Both the position numbers and the translations under genes were made by a program. A DNA stretch of 64,000 nucleotides from contig JANRLF010000002.1 of assembly GCA_033762815.1 (NCBI GenBank), forward strand, positions 264,720-328,719, given 5' to 3'. The stretch's first letter is position 1; every line of letters starts with the position of its first letter. The DNA is from JANRLF01 sp033762815. Its GTDB lineage: Bacteria > Bacteroidota > Bacteroidia > Chitinophagales > CAIOSU01. Below the pieces are notes generated by a model, which was not told where the DNA came from, did not search any database, and saw only the letters and a list, made by a program, of their open reading frames with translations. This document shows positions 60,053-64,000 of the stretch, piece by piece.

Positions 60053-60341
60053 GACGTATTGTTTTTGGTTTGTTTGAATAATGATATGCAATGGCAATAG
60101 TGCCACCAACTACAAGTACAGCAACGACTACTACTACTAATGTGGTGGTGTGGCTTCCTTTACTGGATGCGGCGTTAGCTATAGGTGTGGCTTTAGGCAA
60201 TGCAGGAGTTACAGGTGCTACTGCTTTCATCACGGTGCTTATAGCGGGCGTAGGTACAATTGGTGATACAACAGCAATCCCTGGATCAGGAATGGGTGTA
60301 GCTCCCAACAAATGTGGAAAATCAATCATGTTTTCTATCAT
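60033..60341 (-). CDS. Hypothetical Pro/Ala-rich protein with one TM
   Basis: Not recognised. About 102 residues from ATG 60341 (60329 and 60380 are alternatives). The N-terminal half is rich in Pro, Ala, Ile and Val (PIPDPGIAVVSPIVPTPAIS); a single TM follows (TTLVVVVVAVLVVGGTIAIAY), then a short basic tail. Overlaps both neighbours by about 20 bases, so it is translated with them. Could be a membrane-anchored or structural-like small protein of the element. Confidence 0.45.
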   Translation of the reverse strand: MIENMIDFPHLLGATPIPDPGIAVVSPIVPTPAISTVMKAVAPVTPALPKATPIANAASSKGSHTTTLVVVVVAVLVVGGTIAIAYHYSNKPKTIRHENSKS

Positions 60342-60690
60342 AGCATTCAATTTTATAAGTTTTTTTGTCAGGACTTTCAATTAACACATAGGCACCGAAG
60401 ATTAACTTCGTGGTGCCATTTGGTTCGATACATGTAATGTAAAGGTTTAGCTGCAACCCTCTTTTCTTCAGCTCCTCTCCAGTAAATTCTTTCTTGGCAT
60501 CGGGCGACTTGTATAGCTTATCCAAGACCTCCAAATTTTTCAATAGTACCGGCAGGATGGGTTGCATCAGAGAATAGCGATAGTTTTGCCGCCGCTTCTT
60601 TTTCCTCTTTTTGTGGTCGTCGCAGCAAAATTTGCTGTTACCGTGCATTTCACTCAATGCTAATCCACATTCCAGACATTTACCTTCCAT
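60322..60690 (-). CDS. Small zinc-ribbon protein
   Basis: A 122-residue protein with an N-terminal treble-clef or ribbon-like motif: C4-x-x-C7, then F-C-C-D-D-H-K-K-R, followed by a very basic KKRKKKRRQNYR stretch. This looks like the CGK-C-FCS-CR type of zinc ribbon often found in mobile-element and ribosome-associated proteins. The C-terminal 70 residues are a mixed fold without known motif. Likely nucleic-acid binding. Same leftward cluster. Confidence 0.55.
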   Translation of the reverse strand: MEGKCLECGLALSEMHGNSKFCCDDHKKRKKKRRQNYRYSLMQPILPVLLKNLEVLDKLYKSPDAKKEFTGEELKKRGLQLNLYITCIEPNGTTKLIFGAYVLIESPDKKTYKIECYDRKHD

Positions 60691-60701
60691 GTGTTTGTGT
60701 T

Positions 60702-61037
60702 CTATTTAGACTTGTTAAATTTTCTACCTTTTTCAAAATCATTAAGAATCTCGTCCTGTGTTCGCACCTTTTTATCTTCAATCCAGCGGTCGATTACTTG
60801 GATATCAAACCAGTATTCACGTTCAATTTTGAAATGGGGAATAAACTTTCGTTTACACCAGCCATATAAAGTCGATTCTCCCCAACCATAAATACTGGAG
60901 AGCTCCTTTAAGGGAATTTTCGTTGTAGCTCTTACTACGGGTTGAGGAAGTAGTTCTGGCAAGTGTTTCTTAAAATACCGATTTAATATTTCCTCGAATT
61001 CACCCTCTGTGTAAAATGATACTACTTTCGCTTCCAT
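60702..61037 (-). CDS. Helix-turn-helix, excisionase-like DNA-binding protein
   Basis: A 111-residue protein from the ATG of MEAKVVSF (61061 is a longer alternative). The core IPLKELSSIYGWGESTLYGWCKRKFIPHFKIER, followed by YWFDIQVIDRWIEDKKVR, is the MerR/excisionase-type winged helix layout seen in directionality factors of Bacteroidota elements. Its position two genes from the integrase supports a role in excision or in control of the element. Confidence 0.7.
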   Translation of the reverse strand: MEAKVVSFYTEGEFEEILNRYFKKHLPELLPQPVVRATTKIPLKELSSIYGWGESTLYGWCKRKFIPHFKIEREYWFDIQVIDRWIEDKKVRTQDEILNDFEKGRKFNKSK

Positions 61038-61158
61038 GCCTGATTGTTTGTGACATGGCAAAGATTTTAAGAATTTTTACACGTTAAATACACGTAAAAA
61101 AAGAAAGGTGATAAAGTAGGGTGGGTCAGGGTTTATGCCTTTTTTTGAAACTAAACTT

Positions 61159-62061
61159 TCAGTTTTTATTACCTTTTGCTCTTCCTGCTCGCTGATGAAC
61201 AGGAACATATCTAACACCTTCGATTTTCATTGGACTTCTAGGTTCGAATTGATCCTGACACCGGATGAACAGGTTATCAATGGTTGCTGCCGAAAATTTT
61301 CGGACAGTACCAGCCTTGTTGTACTGGAAATACTTAAGAATCCATTGTTTGAGGTCATCATTTGTACCAGTAATCTCCCTATAATATGAAAGTCGTTTTA
61401 TGGCCTCACAAAATAAGTTGGCAGGACCCAGAAAGGTTAAGGATCTTGATACTTTTGTTCCTGACAGAAGTTTTTCAAGTAGATTATAATCCGCTGTAGA
61501 AAAGTAGGATTCCATCGCTGACAAAACAGCTACAATTATTTTGTTATCTGCAACTTTTATATCAGTTCTGGTATACTTCACCGGAATAACCTTTGACGGA
61601 TTTACTTGCTCCTTTTTAACCCAAGCTAAAATTGCAAGTCTTCGAGCAACATTATTGTCAGGGGAGTTGCTTTTGATTGTATCATCTACCAAGTGCTCCA
61701 CATACCCTAGAAACTTAGCTGCTGAAGTTCTTCTATTACCTTCAAATTTTTGGTACTGATAGTCTAGAAAATCAGGTATCTTAACTGGATCATAAAACAT
61801 CAAAGCGGTGCTAAGGACACCAAAATACGCCCAGCTAGAAGACTTTATTAGTAATGGATGACGATCTATAAGCACATGCTTCGCCGTAAGGCCTTTAGAT
61901 TCCCCATATTCATCTATAGTGCGGATAAATTCATCTTGAAAGTGACCGGGTTCAAAACGCGGATTAGTGATAGTTGCATTTTGTATACCTGGCTTTATAT
62001 ACTCCATCCATAAATGAGATACTTCAAGATCGTAGACACTAAAAGTCTTAGCTTTTTTCAT
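61159..62061 (-). CDS. Hypothetical protein of the integrative element
   Basis: Not recognised with confidence. A 300-residue soluble protein with mixed helices, and a C-terminal segment WILKYFQYNKAGTVRKFSAATIDNLFIRCQDQFEPR. It has no catalytic motif that can be named. The last 20 residues are basic (HQRAGRAKGNKN). Similar uncharacterised genes next to integrases in Bacteroidota elements are thought to serve regulation or transfer; here that is only inferred from its place between the integrase and the excisionase-like gene. Confidence 0.5.
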   Translation of the reverse strand: MKKAKTFSVYDLEVSHLWMEYIKPGIQNATITNPRFEPGHFQDEFIRTIDEYGESKGLTAKHVLIDRHPLLIKSSSWAYFGVLSTALMFYDPVKIPDFLDYQYQKFEGNRRTSAAKFLGYVEHLVDDTIKSNSPDNNVARRLAILAWVKKEQVNPSKVIPVKYTRTDIKVADNKIIVAVLSAMESYFSTADYNLLEKLLSGTKVSRSLTFLGPANLFCEAIKRLSYYREITGTNDDLKQWILKYFQYNKAGTVRKFSAATIDNLFIRCQDQFEPRSPMKIEGVRYVPVHQRAGRAKGNKN

Positions 62062-62173
62062 GTAATTGGTTTATCCTAACTCTCAATTACAAGAACGTAA
62101 GTTTATTGCTAAAAACGTTTAATACATGAAAAAATGCAATAAAGCTACGTACTGTATATTATACACTTCGCTG

Positions 62174-63409
62174 TTATTTAGAAAGTGCATCCTCGAATTC
62201 ATTAGCCAATCGTTTATAGTCTAATTTGCCAATATACTTGTTGGTAGTTTTTTCATAGCGATGACCGAGTGCTTGACCAATGGAACGTTTTTGAATACCG
62301 TTAGTATAAAGATTATGGGCGAATGAGTGTCTCGCTACATACGAAGTAACGTTTTCGTCCACTCCAGCCCATTTCGCCAATGTCTTCATGTCCTTATTGA
62401 AATCTCCGCGTTTACCAACCAATCGGTTATAACGCGTGTTTTGATCTTCGGGAGTATCAGCAAAATTCCTGTTCAGTATGGGGAACACATAGGAATTTTC
62501 ACCTCCATAGTTGATTTGCCGATAATATTGAAGTACTTCTGCAATTTTAGGAGTGATCACTACGATAATAGGTTTATCGGTTTTCTCTCTGGTATATGTG
62601 AATTTATCTTTTTTGATTTCCTTCCATTTTAATGTAGCCATATCAATGAAATTCATCCCACTAGCGTAATAGCTGAATTTGAACATATTCTGAGACAGAT
62701 GTTTTCGGGTACCTGGAATTATCTCCAGGTTTAGTATTCTTTGTACTTGACTTTTATCAATAGATCGGGAATCTGTTTCAGGGTCATTATAATCTGAGAA
62801 ATCAAATGCCTTGAACGGATAGTGATTAGATGGACAAATTTTTCGATTTATTGCCTCTTTGAATAGTGTTCGAAAGGTTCTAAAGTAAGCACTTCGTGCA
62901 GTGATTTTTAAATCTTCTTGGATTAGGTAATTGTTGTATCGATTGAGAAAATTAACATCTACTTCTGTAAATCGAAAGTCCTTGCCTTCGGTAAAGCGCC
63001 TAATCGAATTTCCAACACTGTTAAATAATTTTGAATATCCTATTCTAGTATCTTCATATAATTCCTTCGAATAGGTACCGAAGAAGTCTAATAGAGTAAC
63101 TTTAGAGGCTTTGCCTCTTTTTAGTTTAACGGCTGTTTCCTCAAGATTAGACTCTTTGTCTTCAATCTGGTCAAACACGTTCAATTTTGAAGCCTCATTC
63201 AATTTCGCTTTAAGAATGACTTCAATATCATCAGCTAATGGATGGCGTTTGGTTGGCAGCGACTTTTCATCATCCCACTGATGAGGGAAGGCACTATACC
63301 CTGTTGCTAAGTATTTCAATTTTCTATCTCGGTACAACCTTATCATAATTGGATGCTCTCCGTTGCTCAACGTTTTCGAAGTGAATAGTACGGCTTTAAC
63401 CTTTATCAT
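62174..63409 (-). CDS. Tyrosine recombinase/integrase, Bacteroides element type
   Basis: A 411-residue integrase: an N-terminal arm-binding part (1-100), a SAM-like core-binding domain (about 103-205), and the catalytic domain (about 215-405). Catalytic residues visible are K277, R360 in SYVARHSFA, H383 in ALGHR, and Y392 in TTNKYIGKLD. The usual first Arg lies where SYYASGMNF has S250, as reported for IntDOT of CTnDOT. The gene points away from the tRNA 3'-end repeat 156 bases to its right, the normal arrangement at the end of a genomic island. Confidence 0.9.
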   Translation of the reverse strand: MIKVKAVLFTSKTLSNGEHPIMIRLYRDRKLKYLATGYSAFPHQWDDEKSLPTKRHPLADDIEVILKAKLNEASKLNVFDQIEDKESNLEETAVKLKRGKASKVTLLDFFGTYSKELYEDTRIGYSKLFNSVGNSIRRFTEGKDFRFTEVDVNFLNRYNNYLIQEDLKITARSAYFRTFRTLFKEAINRKICPSNHYPFKAFDFSDYNDPETDSRSIDKSQVQRILNLEIIPGTRKHLSQNMFKFSYYASGMNFIDMATLKWKEIKKDKFTYTREKTDKPIIVVITPKIAEVLQYYRQINYGGENSYVFPILNRNFADTPEDQNTRYNRLVGKRGDFNKDMKTLAKWAGVDENVTSYVARHSFAHNLYTNGIQKRSIGQALGHRYEKTTNKYIGKLDYKRLANEFEDALSK

Positions 63410-63564
63410 AGTAGCGGTTTAAAATTGGTTTAAAAATACAATGGCCTTAATAAGGCTATTAGCTACACAATAATAAATAGCATAATTCAAAAGAACAAGA
63501 TAATCAACTTAATGTGACTAAATAGCAGTTAATAACAGTTGCAATTTTTTGCATGGCATGCAAG

Positions 63565-63597
63565 AGGTCATCGGTTCGACTCCGTTATCCTCCACCA
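63565..63597 (+). other. tRNA 3'-end fragment, probable attachment-site core
   Basis: A T-arm with GGTTCGACTCC, the 3' acceptor strand ATCCTCC, and ACCA. The 5' part of the tRNA is absent; sequence to the left belongs to the integrase side. The same 33 bases recur at 63902-63934. Such a 3'-end copy beside the integrase is expected for an island inserted into a tRNA gene. The matching copy for the left end is not in the window. Confidence 0.75.
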
Positions 63598-63621
63598 AAA
63601 GCCGCCTTATGGCGGCTTTTT
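63597..63621 (+). terminator. Intrinsic terminator after the tRNA 3' end, copy 1
   Basis: AAAAGCCGCC (63597-63606), loop TTAT, GGCGGCTTTT (63611-63620), then TCT. A strong GC stem with a T-run directly after the CCA end is the classic tRNA terminator. Confidence 0.85.
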
Positions 63622-63626
63622 CTATT

Positions 63627-63878
63627 ATGGCCTATTGGTGCTACATTTTATATTCAACCACATGTGACCGCTATTATGTTGGAAGTTGTACGGACCTTGA
63701 AACCCGCCTTGGCCAGCACAACAGCGGTCGCAACAAATCCACCAAGGGCGGGGAGCCATGGGAGTTAAAATACCAAGAGACATTCGCAGACCGCCCCTCG
63801 GCAGTAAGAAGGGAACTTGAGATAAAATCAAAGAAAAGCCGCCGTTACATTGAGTACCTGATTAGCTCAGCTGGTTAA
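63627..63878 (+). CDS. Small GIY-YIG nuclease-domain protein ending inside a tRNA-like sequence
   Basis: An 83-residue single-domain GIY-YIG protein started at ATG 63627, where the second unit also starts. The GIY element is Y6-I-L in CYILYS and the YIG element is Y17-V-G19. R27 (LETRLGQHN) and E63 (RRELEIKSKKSR) match the catalytic Arg and Glu. Its last codons (YLISSAG, stop) are read from a sequence that looks like a tRNA D-arm, GATTAGCTCAGCTGGTTAA. A terminator stands 6 bases before the start, so its promoter must be short or it is read through. Likely active on DNA; the biological role is unknown. Confidence 0.8.
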   Translation: MAYWCYILYSTTCDRYYVGSCTDLETRLGQHNSGRNKSTKGGEPWELKYQETFADRPSAVRRELEIKSKKSRRYIEYLISSAG

Positions 63879-63934
63879 GAGCGTCCCGAAGGCATTCGGT
63901 AAGGTCATCGGTTCGACTCCGTTATCCTCCACCA
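63856..63934 (+). pseudogene. tRNA-like sequence, degenerate
   Basis: Contains a D-arm (GCTCAGCTGGTTAAGAGC), a T-arm (GGTTCGACTCC) and ACCA in the right order and spacing, about 79 bases overall. The 5' acceptor ACCTGAT can pair with only about three of seven bases of ATCCTCC, and the anticodon arm has no proper 7-base loop, although CCGAA and TTCGG flank GGCA. The 3' acceptor would fit a 5' GGAGGAT, perhaps a tRNA-Val. It is therefore a remnant or mimic, not a working tRNA. Confidence 0.65.
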
Positions 63935-63958
63935 AAAGCCGCCTTATGGCGGCTTTTT
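63934..63958 (+). terminator. Intrinsic terminator after the tRNA 3' end, copy 2
   Basis: Identical to the hairpin at 63597-63621, displaced by 337 bases: AAAAGCCGCC, TTAT, GGCGGCTTTT, TCT. Confidence 0.85.
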
Positions 63959-63963
63959 CTATT

Positions 63964-64000
63964 ATGGCCTATTGGTGCTACATTCTATATTCAGCCACAC
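63964..64000 (+). CDS. Second GIY-YIG gene, cut by the window end
   Basis: Begins ATG and encodes MAYWCYILYSAT before the window ends. This matches the first copy except for one residue (T to A), with silent changes. It stands at the same place after the second terminator. Confidence 0.75.
   Translation, partial: MAYWCYILYSAT

Larger units (their letters stand above)
63565..64000 (+). repeat. 337-bp tandem unit: tRNA 3' end, terminator, GIY-YIG gene
   Basis: Unit 1 is 63565-63901. Unit 2 begins at 63902 and repeats the tRNA 3' end, the hairpin and the start of the GIY-YIG gene with only a few differences over its first 95 bases, after which the window ends. More units may follow. Confidence 0.85.

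Noticed and set aside
63856..63934. Functional tRNA gene
   Set aside because: D-arm, T-arm and CCA are present, but the acceptor stem pairs at only about three positions and there is no normal anticodon loop.

Overview
The window comes from a Bacteroidota genome. It encodes type IX secretion (T9SS) cargo with both type A and type B C-terminal sorting domains, a PorP/SprF-family protein beside a giant SprB-like adhesin, a TonB receptor with a carboxypeptidase-like N-terminal domain, and a Bacteroides-type tyrosine integrase. Shine-Dalgarno sequences are mostly weak, and a TAnnTTTG-like -7 promoter element can be picked out in places. The exact family cannot be fixed from this sequence alone.

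Region by region. (1) 0.2-10.1 kb is a defense island. It holds a four-gene overlapping CBASS-like operon (CD-NTase, E2-like protein, four-TM protein, second CD-NTase), a convergent PD-(D/E)XK nuclease, a DUF2188-like small protein, and a three-gene overlapping operon of a membrane-anchored TerB-like protein, a BrxD-like ATPase and a BrxHI/Lhr-like helicase. (2) 10.1-23.5 kb is a surface/T9SS region: a small secreted Cys protein, PorP/SprF, a 2541-residue SprB-like adhesin, a repeat-rich non-coding stretch with palindromes and many CAAGTG words, a winged-helix regulator and a type A T9SS protein. Upstream of the last gene lies a strong interleaved inverted-repeat structure. (3) 24-59.6 kb is a large metal-homeostasis region. 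It contains a CDF exporter with a TonB receptor and DUF6660 protein; ArsR with its palindrome; a porin/Rieske/di-haem oxidoreductase operon; two tandem HMA proteins plus DUF3703; a Zn/Cd-type P-ATPase; an RND system with CzcA fused to a TolC-like protein; an AraC/HMA-regulated copper block (HYC_CC_PP, HMA lipoprotein, AraC, Cys-rich copper-storage-like protein, DUF305, CopA, CopZ); and a complete Cus-like RND operon. (4) 59.6-63.4 kb has small leftward mobile-element genes ending in a tyrosine integrase. (5) 63.56-64 kb has tRNA 3' ends, each with a terminator, alternating with small GIY-YIG nuclease genes in a 337-bp tandem unit.

How the parts fit. The integrase lies next to a tRNA 3'-end sequence, so the right end of a genomic island is probably at about 63.56 kb. 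The matching left attachment site is not in the window and no conjugation genes were seen, so the left limit of the island is unknown. In the copper block, three transcription units share paired 21-bp-spaced boxes immediately upstream, which points to one regulator, most simply the AraC protein encoded among them. A decayed second copy of the HYC_CC_PP/HMA pair lies about 1.8 kb upstream of the intact pair and lacks those boxes.

All assignments come from reading translations and nucleotide patterns; no database search was run. The most unusual items are the CBASS operon with two apparently intact cyclases, the GIY-YIG/tRNA cassette array, the interleaved inverted repeats at 23.5 kb, and the 21-bp direct-repeat regulon.
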